This document shows positions 14,558 through 25,326 of a stretch of 64,000 nt of DNA, one piece after another. Numbering within the stretch: position 1 is the first letter of the stretch; each line of letters begins with the position of its first letter. The stretch spans positions 64,179 through 128,178 of the forward strand of contig CALXMY010000001.1 of NCBI GenBank assembly GCA_944389595.1. Direction: 5' to 3'. The position numbers and the translations under genes were made by a program. The notes below the pieces were generated by a model. That model had not been told where the DNA came from. It did no database searches and was given only the letters and a program-made list of their open reading frames with translations. Source of the stretch: an uncultured Alphaproteobacteria bacterium (lineage in GTDB: Bacteria; Pseudomonadota; Alphaproteobacteria; Rs-D84).

Positions 14558-15232
14558 ATGAAAGTTACAAAAAGACAGCAAACATGGGCTAAATTAGACC
14601 AGAACAAAGTTTATTCCGTTGCCGATGCAATCGATGCTTTGCGCGAATTTGCGTCCAAAAAATTTGATGAAAGTTTGGAAATTGCGGTTCGTTTGGGCGT
14701 TGATGTGACCAAGGCAGACCAAAATATTCGTGGCATGGTGTCATTACCAAACGGCACAGGCAAAAAAGTTCGCGTTGCGGTATTTACCATAAACAGCGCG
14801 GATGAAGCCCAAAAGGCCGGCGCGGACGTTATCGGTGGCGAAGATTTGATTGAACGTGTTGCCGCCGGTGAAATTAATTTTGATCGTGTTATTGCAACCC
14901 CGGACATGATGCCGAAAATGTCGAAAATCGCACGTGTTTTGGGCCCCAAGGGCTTGATGCCGAATCCAAAACTGGGCACGGTTACAAACAATGTTGCGGA
15001 TGCCGTTGCATCGGCCAAGTCGGGACAAATCGAATATCGTGCGGAAAAGAACGGTATTATTCATGCCGGCGTTGGTAAAATGTCATTTACAACCGATAAA
15101 TTGGTTGAAAACGTAAATGCGTTAATTGACCAATTGAAAAAGGTAAAACCTGCATCCGTCAAGGGTCAATATATATTGGGCGCGGCCATTGCCACAACCC
15201 AGGGCCCCGGATTAAAGGTTGATGTAAAATAA
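14558..15232 (+). CDS. rplA: 50S ribosomal protein L1
   Basis: The 224-residue protein has the L1 two-domain fold signatures, including ATPDMMPKMSKIARVLGPKG and LMPNPKLGTVT. L1 forms the mobile stalk that helps release tRNA from the E site and is the likely autoregulator of rplKA. The spacing to rplK (3 bp) indicates translational coupling. Confidence 0.98.
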   Translation: MKVTKRQQTWAKLDQNKVYSVADAIDALREFASKKFDESLEIAVRLGVDVTKADQNIRGMVSLPNGTGKKVRVAVFTINSADEAQKAGADVIGGEDLIERVAAGEINFDRVIATPDMMPKMSKIARVLGPKGLMPNPKLGTVTNNVADAVASAKSGQIEYRAEKNGIIHAGVGKMSFTTDKLVENVNALIDQLKKVKPASVKGQYILGAAIATTQGPGLKVDVK

Positions 15233-15241
15233 TAAAATCGT

Positions 15242-15385
15242 GGCGTGAAATAATTTTCACGCCGCGTACAGATTTCTGTCCAAGACTGATGGTGCCCGGA
15301 AACGGACTTAATTGCCATCATAGACAAAGAAAAATTCTTTGGGGCAGAATAATGGCCCCACCCAACGGCAACGTTGGATGGAAAG
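15242..15385 (+). promoter_or_regulatory. Structured rplJ leader (candidate L10 translational operator)
   Basis: Four hairpins lie between rplA and rplJ: GGCGTGAAA/TTTCACGCC (15242-15263), GATGG/CCATC with an inner CCCGGAAACGG (15288-15319), TGGGGC/GCCCCA, and CCAACG with a GCAA tetraloop closed by CGTTGG. The L10-L7/L12 complex represses rplJL through such a leader in many bacteria. Order and position fit the L10 leader; confirmation needs a covariance-model search. Confidence 0.6.
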
Positions 15386-15444
15386 TTTAACAAAACAGGG
15401 ATTTCATGGTGTGACTGTGAAATCTTGCAGATAAGGGTAAAGAT

Positions 15445-15921
15445 ATGAGACGCGAAGAAAAATCAGATTTGATTTCAGCGTTGCAATCGTCCTTGAAAGA
15501 AGCAAACGGTGTTTTCGTTATCGAAAATCATGGTTTGACCGTACGTGAAATGGAAGTGTTGCGTAATGAATTACGCCCATTGGTTTCCGTATTCAAAGTT
15601 GTCAAAAACCGTTTGATGAAATTGGCGTTAAAAGACACCGATTTTGAACCTGTATCTGATATGATGAAACGTCCAACGGCGGTTGCGGTTGCAACTGATG
15701 GTTTGGCGGTTACCAAAGTATTGGCCAAATTTGCAGATGAACATCCAAATTTGACAATTATTGGCGGTAAAATGGATGCAGGTGTATTAAGCAAAGACGA
15801 TATTTTGCAATTATCCAAACTGCCGTCCCTGTTGGAAATTCGTGGCAAAATTGCGCGCATTTTGGTCGAACCGGCATCGCGCCTGGCCCGCGTTTCCGCA
15901 GAGTATGGAAAAAAGAATTAA
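15445..15921 (+). CDS. rplJ: 50S ribosomal protein L10
   Basis: The 158-residue protein begins with MRREEKSDLISALQSSLKEA and has the L10 rRNA-binding segment (VKNRLMKLAL) and a C-terminal L7/L12-binding helix. It anchors L7/L12 dimers to the ribosome stalk base. It lies 44 bp upstream of rplL in the usual rplJL order and is preceded by a structured leader. Confidence 0.97.
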   Translation: MRREEKSDLISALQSSLKEANGVFVIENHGLTVREMEVLRNELRPLVSVFKVVKNRLMKLALKDTDFEPVSDMMKRPTAVAVATDGLAVTKVLAKFADEHPNLTIIGGKMDAGVLSKDDILQLSKLPSLLEIRGKIARILVEPASRLARVSAEYGKKN

Positions 15922-15965
15922 AACAAACCAGAATATTAATATTCTGATTATATAGGAGCAAAAAA

Positions 15966-16331
15966 ATGGCAGACATTCAAAAATTAGTTGAAGAATTGTC
16001 AAAATTGACTGTGATGGAAGCAGTCGAATTGTCCAAAGCATTGGAAGAAACATGGGGCGTTAGTGCCGCCGCCGCTGTTGCAGTAGCAGCCGGTCCGGCC
16101 GCCGCCGCAGCCGAAGAAAAATCGGAATTCGATGTTGTTTTGTCCGATGTTGGCGCAAATAAATTGGCCGTTATCAAAGCGGTTAAAGAAATGACCGGTT
16201 TGGGCCTGACCGAAGCCAAGGCATTGGTCGAAGCGGCACCAAAGACAGTCAAAGAAGGCGTTGCCAAAGATGAAGCCGAAAAAATGAAGGCTACATTAGA
16301 AGCCGCCGGTGCCAAGGTTGAATTGAAATAA
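15966..16331 (+). CDS. rplL: 50S ribosomal protein L7/L12
   Basis: The 121-residue protein has the N-terminal dimerisation helices, an Ala-rich hinge (residues about 37-53) and the conserved C-terminal domain ([20 protein letters not shown]). L7/L12 recruits and activates translational GTPases. GGAGCAAAAAA lies before its ATG. A structured intergenic region separates it from rpoB. Confidence 0.98.
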   Translation: MADIQKLVEELSKLTVMEAVELSKALEETWGVSAAAAVAVAAGPAAAAAEEKSEFDVVLSDVGANKLAVIKAVKEMTGLGLTEAKALVEAAPKTVKEGVAKDEAEKMKATLEAAGAKVELK

Positions 16332-16339
16332 TTCAACCC

Positions 16340-16417
16340 GAACCGTTCGGTTCAAATACACCAAGTCGCGGTAATATGCCGCGCGGCCTGTCGCCCATCC
16401 GGGATTTTCCTGGGTGG
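16340..16417 (+). promoter_or_regulatory. Hairpins between rplL and rpoB
   Basis: GAACC/GGTTC near 16340-16353 and GCCCA-CC/GG-TGGGC near 16391-16417 can fold. In enterobacteria an attenuator and an RNase III site lie at this junction and lower rpoBC expression relative to the ribosomal genes. No T-run is present, so mRNA processing is the likelier role here. Confidence 0.4.
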
Positions 16418-16486
16418 GCACCAAGGCGTAAAAATATATAAATACAGTTTTGTTTGCAAAACGCATAAAAAAAAGGATTGATACCA

Positions 16487-19400
16487 ATGGCAGTTATCCA
16501 GAAATTCAGAAAATCTTTTGGAAAAAGTTTTTTGCAAACTCCGCTTCCTGATTTAGTTGAAATTCAATATAATTCTTACAAAGATTTCCTGCAGGCAGAT
16601 GTTGAACCGCAAAACAGAAAAAATATTGGTCTGCAAAATGTTTTTACATCAATGTTTCCAATTCGTGATTATGCGGGCATTGCTGATTTGGAATTTGTTG
16701 AATATACGTTGGACAAACCGGTATATAATGTCAAAGAATGCATGTTGCGCAATTTGACATATTCCAGTAAATTGAAACTGAAGCTGAGATTGATTTTGTG
16801 GGATGTCGCAGAAGACGGCAAAAAAACGCTGCGCGATATCAAAGAACAGGAAATATTCATGGGCGATGTGCCGTTAATGACGGGACGCGGCAGTTTTATT
16901 GCCGCCGGCGTTGAACGTGTAATCGTGTCGCAAATGCATCGCGCCCAGGGTGTCGTGTTTGCCACAACCAAGGAAGCAAAAATTGCCGGCAACCCAATTA
17001 CATATACTGCACGTATCATCCCAGAACACGGATCATGGATTGATTTCGAAGAATCCAAGGGTGTCATTTATGTTCGCATTGACCGTCGCCGTAAAATACC
17101 GGCAACGGTTTTATTACGTTGCTTGCCCGCCGCAGATGATGAAAAGAAATGGCAGGCTGATCCGCGCAAACCGACAATTCGCGGAATGGATGACACGGAA
17201 ATTTTAAGCGTGTTTTATAACCGTATCCCATTAAAATTTGATGGAAATATGTGGATTGGCCAAACCGCGGCATTCGCAGGATTGGATAAATATCGTTTAA
17301 ATTATGATTTAATTAATCCGCGTGATAAAAAGCCATTGGCATCCAAGGGTGACCGTATGAATGCCAAGCGTTTGAAACGCGTTATGGATGCATCCAAAGA
17401 ATTCGGTATTATGCCGGATGCAATGGTTGGTGAATATTTGTTTGATCCGATTTTGGATGCGGATGGCAATATTGTTTATCGTTCTGGTACTGAAATTACA
17501 CCGGATGTTATGGCCGATTTGGAAAAAATGAACGTTGGTGAAATTTCATTAATCGCCATTGATAATACAACAGTTACGGCGCATATGCGCAATACATTGA
17601 TTGCCGATAAAACAGTAAATCGCGAAGAGGCCCTGATTGAAATCTATAACATCATACGTCCGGGCGAACGTCCAACGCTGGAGGCCGCGATAAATCTGTT
17701 TATGCGCCAGGGATTTGACGCGGCATATTATGATTTGTCTGCGGTTGGTCGTTTCAAAATGAACAAACGTTTGAAAATCGATTCCGGTAAAAAGCCCGAA
17801 GATGAACGTTTATTGACCAAATCTGATTTTCTGGCTGTGTTAAAGACTTTGACGAATATCATTGATCACAAGGATACAATTGATGACATTGATAATTTGT
17901 CAAATCGTCGTGTTCGCACGGTTGGTGAATTGTTGGAACAAAATTTCCGCACAGGAATGGTCCGTATCGAACGTTTGGTTCGCGAAAGTTTATCGTCGCC
18001 AAATATTGCAAATATGCAACCCCAGGATGTAATTAACGTTAAACCGTTGATGTCATTGGTAAATGAATTTTTGGGTACTTCGCAATTATCGCAATTTATG
18101 GATGCGTATAATCCGTTATCTGAATTGGAACACAAACGTCGTATTTCTGCATTGGGGCCGGGCGGGTTAAACCGTGAACGTGCGGGTATTGATGTTCGTG
18201 ACGTGCATCCCACGCATTATGGCAGATTATGCCCAATTAACACACCCGAAGGTGCAAATATCGGTCTGATTAACCATTTGGCAACATATGCGCGTGTAAA
18301 TCCATATGGATTTATTGAAACACCATATTATGTTGTCGAAAACAGCAAAATTACCGATAAAATGGTATATCTGACCGCGGATGAAGAATTAGGTCATAAA
18401 ATTGCCCAGGGTAACACACCAACAACGGCATCCGGCGTTTTGGCCGAAGATATGGTCACCGCGCGTGTTGATGGCGAATTTACCATGGTACCAAAGGAAG
18501 AAATTGACCTGATTGACGTAGAACCGCGCCAGGTGGTGTCCATTGCAACCGGGTTGATTCCGTTCGTTGAAAACGACGACGCAAACCGTGCGTTGATGGG
18601 TTCAAACATGCAACGCCAGGCGATTCCATTATTACGGGTTCAATCACCGTTGGTTGGTACCGGTATTGAACGCGAAGTGGCGCGTGATTCACGCACCGGG
18701 GTCGCGGCAAAACACAGCGGTGTTGTGGAATCGGTTGATGCGAACAGAATTGTGGTTAAATGTATGAACAGCCGTAATGTTGTTACCGGTGTTGATATTT
18801 ATAACCTGGAAAAATTCGGCCGCAGCAACAGCGAAACATTGATACATCAAAAACCATTGGTCAAGGTTGGCGACCGTGTATCTGCGGGCGATATTATTGC
18901 CGATGGTTCGTCAATGAATTACGGCGAATTGGCATTGGGGCGCAACGTGTTGGTGGCGTTCGTGCCATGGCGTGGATATAATTACGAGGATTCAATTGTT
19001 ATTTCCGAACGTATTTCGCGTGATGATGTGTTTACATCTGTGAAAATTGTGGAAAAAGAATTCAAAGTAAGAGATACACAACTAGGCCCAGAAAGTTTAA
19101 CACGTGATATTCCAAACGTTGGCGAAGAAGCGTTAAAGAATTTGGACGAATCCGGTATCATTTATGTCGGTGCACGCGTGAAACAGGGCGATATTTTGGT
19201 TGGACGTGTTTCGCCAAAATCTGAAACATTATTAACCCCCGAAGAGGCACTGTTGCGCAACATCTTTGGCGAAAAGGCATTAAATGTCAAAGATACATCG
19301 CTGCGCGTTGGCCCGAACGAAGAGGGTACCGTCATTGGTGTGAACGTTTTAACACGTCATGGTGTTAAAAAAGACGAACGCACCCAAATGATTGAGTTAC

Positions 19401-20626
19401 AGGAAATCGATAAAATAAATCGCGATCGCGACGAAGAAACGTCCATTATGGAACGCGGTTTTGCCGATCAGATTTTCCAAATTGCCGAAGGTCAGATTAT
19501 CGATGCCGGCACGGGCAGTTTGAAACCGTTTATTGGTAAAAAATTGACCCAGGAAGTATTCGAAGGTATTAAACCATCGGATGTGAAAAAATTGGTAATC
19601 CGTAACAAAGAAGCCCAGGCAAAAATTGACGAATTACGCGAACAACATATCGCAAAGTTAAAGGCGTTGAATGAAAAGGCTGATGCCGAAATTGCCAAAA
19701 CAACGGAAACAAATTCATTGGGCGCGGGCGTATTAAAAACTGTCAAGGTTTATATCGCGCATAAAATGAAATTGCAACCGGGCGATAAAATGGCCGGCCG
19801 TCACGGAAACAAAGGTATTGTGTCCAAGGTTGTCCCAATCGAAGACATGCCATATATGGAGGATGGAACCCCGGTCGATTTGGTTCTGAATCCGTTGGGT
19901 GTGCCATCGCGTATGAATTTGGGCCAGATTTTGGAAACTCATCTGGGGATGGCGGCACGCAGTTTGGGGCAACAAATTGGCGCGGTGTTGGACGAAGTGA
20001 AACAAAAACGTGCTGTAACCGATGATTTGCGTACAATCATGGGCAAGATTTACGGCAAAGAAACGGCCGAAAAATTGGAAAAAATGACGGACACAGATGT
20101 TCGTGCCGAAGCTGCATTATTGCGCGATGGTGTTCCAATGGCTACGCCGACATTTGACGGTGCAACATCCGAAGATATCGCGCGCATGTTGAAAATGGCA
20201 AAATTGCCAGAAACCGGCCAGTTCACTTTATACGATGGTATGACCGGTGAAAAATTTGCGCGTCCGGTAACTGTTGGTGTTATGTACATGCTGAAACTGC
20301 ATCATTTGGTTGATGAAAAGATTCACGCACGTTCAATTGGAAATTATTCTTTGGTTACGCAACAACCATTGTCCGGCAAGGCCCACATGGGTGGCCAGCG
20401 TTTGGGCGAAATGGAGGTTTGGGCACTGGAGGCGCATGGTGCCGCACACCTGTTGCGTGAAATGTTAACCGTGAAATCGGATGATATTACCGGACGTACA
20501 AAAATGTACGAATCGATTATTTCCGGCAGTAACGATTTCCAAACCGGCACACCCGAAGCGTTCAATGTGTTTGTTCGCGAACTGCGCGGTTTGGGATTGG
20601 CATTAACACCAAAGAAAATAGATTAA
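16487..20626 (+). CDS. rpoB: DNA-directed RNA polymerase subunit beta
   Basis: The 1379-residue protein starts MAVIQKFRKSFGK; I chose ATG 16487 because AAGGA lies nine bases upstream, instead of the TTG at 16478. It carries the family landmarks: the rifampicin-pocket region (GTSQLSQFMDAYNPLSELEHKRRISALGPGG around residues 527-555), GRLCPINTPEGANIGL, and the C-terminal GGQRLGEMEVWALEAHGAAHLL segment. No rifampicin-resistance substitution stands out. Length is normal for alphaproteobacteria. rpoC follows after a hairpin. Confidence 0.99.
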   Translation: MAVIQKFRKSFGKSFLQTPLPDLVEIQYNSYKDFLQADVEPQNRKNIGLQNVFTSMFPIRDYAGIADLEFVEYTLDKPVYNVKECMLRNLTYSSKLKLKLRLILWDVAEDGKKTLRDIKEQEIFMGDVPLMTGRGSFIAAGVERVIVSQMHRAQGVVFATTKEAKIAGNPITYTARIIPEHGSWIDFEESKGVIYVRIDRRRKIPATVLLRCLPAADDEKKWQADPRKPTIRGMDDTEILSVFYNRIPLKFDGNMWIGQTAAFAGLDKYRLNYDLINPRDKKPLASKGDRMNAKRLKRVMDASKEFGIMPDAMVGEYLFDPILDADGNIVYRSGTEITPDVMADLEKMNVGEISLIAIDNTTVTAHMRNTLIADKTVNREEALIEIYNIIRPGERPTLEAAINLFMRQGFDAAYYDLSAVGRFKMNKRLKIDSGKKPEDERLLTKSDFLAVLKTLTNIIDHKDTIDDIDNLSNRRVRTVGELLEQNFRTGMVRIERLVRESLSSPNIANMQPQDVINVKPLMSLVNEFLGTSQLSQFMDAYNPLSELEHKRRISALGPGGLNRERAGIDVRDVHPTHYGRLCPINTPEGANIGLINHLATYARVNPYGFIETPYYVVENSKITDKMVYLTADEELGHKIAQGNTPTTASGVLAEDMVTARVDGEFTMVPKEEIDLIDVEPRQVVSIATGLIPFVENDDANRALMGSNMQRQAIPLLRVQSPLVGTGIEREVARDSRTGVAAKHSGVVESVDANRIVVKCMNSRNVVTGVDIYNLEKFGRSNSETLIHQKPLVKVGDRVSAGDIIADGSSMNYGELALGRNVLVAFVPWRGYNYEDSIVISERISRDDVFTSVKIVEKEFKVRDTQLGPESLTRDIPNVGEEALKNLDESGIIYVGARVKQGDILVGRVSPKSETLLTPEEALLRNIFGEKALNVKDTSLRVGPNEEGTVIGVNVLTRHGVKKDERTQMIELQEIDKINRDRDEETSIMERGFADQIFQIAEGQIIDAGTGSLKPFIGKKLTQEVFEGIKPSDVKKLVIRNKEAQAKIDELREQHIAKLKALNEKADAEIAKTTETNSLGAGVLKTVKVYIAHKMKLQPGDKMAGRHGNKGIVSKVVPIEDMPYMEDGTPVDLVLNPLGVPSRMNLGQILETHLGMAARSLGQQIGAVLDEVKQKRAVTDDLRTIMGKIYGKETAEKLEKMTDTDVRAEAALLRDGVPMATPTFDGATSEDIARMLKMAKLPETGQFTLYDGMTGEKFARPVTVGVMYMLKLHHLVDEKIHARSIGNYSLVTQQPLSGKAHMGGQRLGEMEVWALEAHGAAHLLREMLTVKSDDITGRTKMYESIISGSNDFQTGTPEAFNVFVRELRGLGLALTPKKID

Positions 20627-20630
20627 AGCA

Positions 20631-20670
20631 TTAATGTTCGCGCGGTGGCGTGCCGCCGCGCATACATTAA
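20631..20670 (+). promoter_or_regulatory. Hairpin in the rpoB-rpoC gap
   Basis: TAATGT and GCGCGG-GGC pair with GCC-GCCGCGC and ACATTA to make a long stem between rpoB and the rpoC ribosome site (AAGGAGCA). No T-run follows. Stabilisation or processing of the rpoBC message is likely. Confidence 0.45.
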
Positions 20671-20695
20671 ACCCTGTTAAAAGGAGCAAAATATA

Positions 20696-23600
20696 ATGAC
20701 CGATATATTGCAAAAAATATTTGGACAAATCGAAACCAAGGAACAGTTTGATGCGCTGCGTATTACCATCGCATCACCCGAAGAAATTCTGTCCTGGTCA
20801 CATGGCGAGGTAAAAAAGCCTGAAACGATTAATTACCATTCGCTGAAACCAGAACCCGAGGGATTGTTCTGCCAGCAAATTTTTGGTCCGGTCAAAGATT
20901 ATGAATGTGCGTGCGGAAAATATAAAAGAATTAAATTCCGTGGTGTTGTTTGCGAACGTTGCGGGGTCGAAGTTGGACCGTCAACTGTTCGTCGTGAACG
21001 TATGGGGCACATTAAATTGGCAATGCCGGTTGCGCATACATGGTTCCTGCGCGAGGGCAAAATTGCAACATTGCTGAATAATTTGCCGCAAAAGAAATTA
21101 GAGCAAGTTATTTCATATGATGCATATATTGTTATTGAACCGGGATTAACCAGTTTGAAACAATATGATGTTATCAGCGAAGACGAATATCAAAAGGCGG
21201 TCGAGGAATTTGGCGCGGATGCATTCCGTGTTGGTATTGGTGCCGAAGGCGTACGCAGCATTATTGCAAATTTGGATATGGGCGATGAACGTACACGCCT
21301 GCGCGCGGAATTGGCGGAAACAAAATCGGATGCAAAACGCAAAGGTTTAATTAAGCAATTAAAATTAGTCGAAGCGTTTTTGGATTCTAAAACAGAACCT
21401 GCATGGATGTTGCCGGATGTTATCCCGGTTATTCCACCAGATATGCGCCCATTGGTAACATTGGATGCGGGACATGTTGCGGCATCTGATTTGAATGATT
21501 TGTATCGTCGGGTCATTATTCGTAACAATCGTTTGAAACGCTTTATTGAAATGCATGCGCCGGAAATCATTGTTCGCAATGAAAAACGTATGTTACAAGA
21601 AGCCGTTGATTCATTGTTTGATAATGGGCACAAGGCACGTCCAATGGTATCACAAAATCGTCGGCCATTGAAATCGTTGTCTGATTCATTACGCGGTAAA
21701 TCCGGACGTTTCCGTATGAATTTGTTGGGTAAACGTGTGGATTATTCGGGCCGCAGTGTGATTGTGTCTGGGCCATCATTAAAGTTACACCAGGTTGGTT
21801 TGCCAAAAACAATGGCGTTGGAATTGTTTAAACCATTTGTGTATTCACGTTTGATGGCGGGTGATTATGCAAACACATTGAAAACTGCGCGTAAAATGGT
21901 TGAAAACGGCGAAGATGTTGTGTGGGAAATTTTGGAAAAAGTTATTCACCAGCATCCGGTTCTGTTAAACCGTCAACCAACGTTGCACCGTTTGTCTATG
22001 TTGGCATTTGAACCAGTATTAATCGAAGGCAAGGCGATACGTCTGCACCCATTGGTGTGCAAGGGATTCAATGCTGACTTTGACGGTGACCAGATGGCCG
22101 TGCACGTTCCAATTTCACTGGAGGCGCAATTAGAGGCACGCACATTAATGTTGTCATCGAACAACGTATTGTCGCCTGCAAACGGTGAACCGATGATTGT
22201 TCCGTCCCAGGACATGGTGTTGGGTGTATATTACATTTCGTTAATTAATGGCGAACACACGGATAAATCACCGCGCTTTGCCAATATGGACGAAGTGAAA
22301 ATGGCGTTGGAAAATAAATCCATCACATTGCATACACCAATTGTCGCACGTGTTAACGGAAAAATTTACAAAACAACGGCCGGTCGTATGATTTTGGGCG
22401 AATTGCTGCCTAAATCTGATAATATGCCGTTCGATTTAGTGAACAAGGTTATGCCGGTTGGTGAAATCAAATCGTTGTTGGCAACAACATATGAACGTTG
22501 CGGGGACAAAGCAATGATTCTGTTGGCCGACGCGTTGAAAGATACCGGTTTTGAACAGGCCGCACGCAGTGGTATTTCCATCGGTTACGAAGATATTGTT
22601 ATTCCAGAAGAGAAAAAACAAATCATCGCGGATACGGAAAAAGCCGCCGAGGAAATTGAACAGCAATATCAAAACGGTTTGCTGTCTGGTGGCGAAAAGC
22701 ATAATAAACTGATTGACCTGTGGCAGAATACAACCGATAAAATTGGTGATTTGGCATATGCCGCATTGGGCAAAACAACGGGTGATGACTGGAATTCTGT
22801 GTTAATGATGGCGTTATCTGGTGCCCGTGGTTCCAAACGCCAGATTCAACAGGTTGCTGGTATGCGTGGTATGATGCAGAAGCCCGACGGTTCGATTATC
22901 GAAGTTCCAATTATTTCGAACTTTAAAGAGGGTCTGACCATGGCGGAATACTTTACGTCCACCCACGGTGCACGCAAGGGTATGTCCGACACGGCGTTAA
23001 AGACCGCAGACGCGGGTTACCTGACACGTCGTTTGGTTGAATTGGCACAAAACACGGTTATTACCGAACACGATTGCGGAACTGATGAATACATCACTGC
23101 AAAACCAGTGTACCAGGGCAGCACACTGTCCGTGCCATTGGGTGATGTTGTTCTGGGGCGTACCGCGGCGCATGATATTGTGCACCCAATTACCAAGGAA
23201 GTTATCGTCCCAGCCGGCGAATTGGTTACCAAGGCTGCCGCACGCAAGATTAATGAATCAGGACTGCCGTCCGTCGATGTGCGCAGTGTTTTGACATGCC
23301 ACAGTGACGGTTTGTGTGCAAAATGCTATGGTATGGATTTGTCGCGCCAGGCATTGGTTCATGTGGGCGAAGCCGTTGGTGTTATCGCGGGTCAATCCAT
23401 TGGTGAACCTGGTACCCAGTTGACGTTGCGTACGTTCCACATTGGTGGTGTTGCATCCGGTGGTGCCGAAAGCCATTATATCGAGGTTCCAGTTGCAGGT
23501 ACCATAAAACTGACCGGCGTAAATACAATTAAAAATTCGGCCGATCGCGTGGTTGTTTTGTCACGTAATGGCGAATTGTCTGTTGTTGATGCCAAAGGTG

Positions 23601-24805
23601 AAAAATTGTTTACAACCAAATTGCCGTATGCATCAATGATGATTGTTAACGACGGTGATACGGTTGAAAAAGGTGCCAAAGTTGCAGAATGGGATCCATA
23701 TTCCAATACAATCATTGCGGAAAAGGACGGTATTGTTCAATTCCAGGATTTGATTGAAAACGTGTCATACCAGGAAGAAGTTGATTCCACAACTGGTATT
23801 ACATCGCGCAAGGTTATTAACTGGAAGGCGAATACCAAAAAAGCATTGAATCCGGCAATTACATTGGTTGATGAACATGGCCAGGTTATTTCGTTGGGCG
23901 GTAAAAAAATTGCCGAATACCTGTTGCCAATGTATTCAATTTTGAATGTTGCAAATGGTGCGACTGTTGCGGCGGGTGATGTTTTGGCGCGTATTCCGGT
24001 GCAAACAAAGCGTACGGGTGATATTACCGGTGGTTTGCCACGTGTGAATGAATTGTTAGAAGTTCGTCGCCCGGCAAATCCTGCATTATTGGCCGAAGTT
24101 GACGGTACAATTGAATTGGAAGATGCGAAATCAAAAATCATTATTCGCATCATGCCAGATGATGGTACCGCGCCGGTTGAATACGCCGTGCCAAAGGGTA
24201 CAAACCTGTTGGTGCGCAGCGGGGATACGGTTAAAAAAGCTGAAAAATTGGTTGATGGTGACCCAGTGCCCCAGGATATATTACGTATATTGGGACAAAA
24301 GGCCCTGGCGACATTTATGGTTGAACAAATTCAACAGGTATATCGTCTGCAGGGTGTGTCAATCAATGACAAGCATATTGAAATTTTGATACGCGAAATG
24401 ACACGTCGTGTTGAAATTACAAATCCGGGTGATACAGGATTCTTGATGGGGGCCGTGGTTGATCGTGTTGATTTCGAAGAAGAAAATCAGCGCGTTATAC
24501 ACGATGGTGGCCGTCCGGCGGAATCATCCCAGGTATTGGTTGGATTAACACGTGCGTCGCTGACATCGCGTTCGTTCATATCAAATGCATCGTTCCAACA
24601 AACAACCAAGGTTTTGGTTGATGCCGCAATCAGTGGTGCAACCGATAAACTGGTTGGTATAAATGAAAATTTGATTGTTGGTCGTTTAATTCCGGTCGGT
24701 ACCGGTGCATATGTTCGTCGTGTGCGTGAAATCGCTCGTGAAGAGGAACGTGCCGAAAAACTGGCCCGCGAAGGTAATGCCCAGCAGCAATTATTGGACA
24801 TTTAA
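20696..24805 (+). CDS. rpoC: DNA-directed RNA polymerase subunit beta'
   Basis: The 1369-residue protein has the N-terminal zinc-binding cysteines (YECACGKYKRIK and CERCGVEV), the catalytic NADFDGDQMAVH motif holding the active-site magnesium, and the second cysteine cluster (CHSDGLCAKCYG). It is full length. RBS AAGGAGCAAAA precedes ATG 20696. With rpoB it forms the polymerase catalytic core. Confidence 0.99.
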   Translation: MTDILQKIFGQIETKEQFDALRITIASPEEILSWSHGEVKKPETINYHSLKPEPEGLFCQQIFGPVKDYECACGKYKRIKFRGVVCERCGVEVGPSTVRRERMGHIKLAMPVAHTWFLREGKIATLLNNLPQKKLEQVISYDAYIVIEPGLTSLKQYDVISEDEYQKAVEEFGADAFRVGIGAEGVRSIIANLDMGDERTRLRAELAETKSDAKRKGLIKQLKLVEAFLDSKTEPAWMLPDVIPVIPPDMRPLVTLDAGHVAASDLNDLYRRVIIRNNRLKRFIEMHAPEIIVRNEKRMLQEAVDSLFDNGHKARPMVSQNRRPLKSLSDSLRGKSGRFRMNLLGKRVDYSGRSVIVSGPSLKLHQVGLPKTMALELFKPFVYSRLMAGDYANTLKTARKMVENGEDVVWEILEKVIHQHPVLLNRQPTLHRLSMLAFEPVLIEGKAIRLHPLVCKGFNADFDGDQMAVHVPISLEAQLEARTLMLSSNNVLSPANGEPMIVPSQDMVLGVYYISLINGEHTDKSPRFANMDEVKMALENKSITLHTPIVARVNGKIYKTTAGRMILGELLPKSDNMPFDLVNKVMPVGEIKSLLATTYERCGDKAMILLADALKDTGFEQAARSGISIGYEDIVIPEEKKQIIADTEKAAEEIEQQYQNGLLSGGEKHNKLIDLWQNTTDKIGDLAYAALGKTTGDDWNSVLMMALSGARGSKRQIQQVAGMRGMMQKPDGSIIEVPIISNFKEGLTMAEYFTSTHGARKGMSDTALKTADAGYLTRRLVELAQNTVITEHDCGTDEYITAKPVYQGSTLSVPLGDVVLGRTAAHDIVHPITKEVIVPAGELVTKAAARKINESGLPSVDVRSVLTCHSDGLCAKCYGMDLSRQALVHVGEAVGVIAGQSIGEPGTQLTLRTFHIGGVASGGAESHYIEVPVAGTIKLTGVNTIKNSADRVVVLSRNGELSVVDAKGEKLFTTKLPYASMMIVNDGDTVEKGAKVAEWDPYSNTIIAEKDGIVQFQDLIENVSYQEEVDSTTGITSRKVINWKANTKKALNPAITLVDEHGQVISLGGKKIAEYLLPMYSILNVANGATVAAGDVLARIPVQTKRTGDITGGLPRVNELLEVRRPANPALLAEVDGTIELEDAKSKIIIRIMPDDGTAPVEYAVPKGTNLLVRSGDTVKKAEKLVDGDPVPQDILRILGQKALATFMVEQIQQVYRLQGVSINDKHIEILIREMTRRVEITNPGDTGFLMGAVVDRVDFEEENQRVIHDGGRPAESSQVLVGLTRASLTSRSFISNASFQQTTKVLVDAAISGATDKLVGINENLIVGRLIPVGTGAYVRRVREIAREEERAEKLAREGNAQQQLLDI

Positions 24806-24861
24806 TGCAAATAAAAACAAACACGCCCGGTGCCTGTTATGGCCCGGGCGCAGGTGTGTAA

Positions 24862-25260
24862 ATGACGGAAATACCCGCGATTTTTTGTGATATTGATGGG
24901 GTTGTGAATAAAAAGTTTGCGGTTGCAAACTATGATCGTTTTGGTGAACCAAATGAAAATATGATACGTGTGTTGGAAACACTGGGACGTGATTTCACAA
25001 TTGTTTTTATCACTGGACGTTGGGCCATCGGTCAGGAAAAAGTTGAACAACATATAACCAATTTGTTGCCGAATATAAAACGGCGCGTATTCTGCAAGCC
25101 GCATGATTACCCCGGTACAACGGCGGAATACAAATTGGCAATGGTCAAGGATTTAGAACGCCAGGGATATAAATTTTATTTTGGATTGGACGATCACAGT
25201 GCTGTAATTGGATTGTTGCACAATCATGGCATGTTTGTTGCGCGTGTTATATCTGAATAA
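24862..25260 (+). CDS. HAD-superfamily phosphatase-like protein
   Basis: The 132-residue protein begins with the HAD motif I CDIDGVV (Asp10 and Asp12), followed by FITGRWA, which fits motif II (Thr). A later LGLDDHSAV-like stretch (FGLDDHSAV) could supply motif IV aspartates. It resembles small HAD or polynucleotide-kinase-type phosphatase domains. The substrate is unknown. It starts 56 bp after rpoC, beyond a GC-rich hairpin (24826-24850), and may be partly co-transcribed. Confidence 0.72.
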   Translation: MTEIPAIFCDIDGVVNKKFAVANYDRFGEPNENMIRVLETLGRDFTIVFITGRWAIGQEKVEQHITNLLPNIKRRVFCKPHDYPGTTAEYKLAMVKDLERQGYKFYFGLDDHSAVIGLLHNHGMFVARVISE

Positions 25261-25268
25261 AGTTTTCC

Positions 25269-25296
25269 TTGCAAATGCGTCAGATTTTAATAAAAT
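25269..25296 (+). promoter_or_regulatory. Promoter of rpmF
   Basis: TTGCAA (25269-25274) and TAAAAT (25291-25296) are separated by 16 bp and lie 30 bp before the rpmF start. Confidence 0.55.
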
Positions 25297-25326
25297 ACAC
25301 TAACTGTAAATAAAAAGGATAATGAA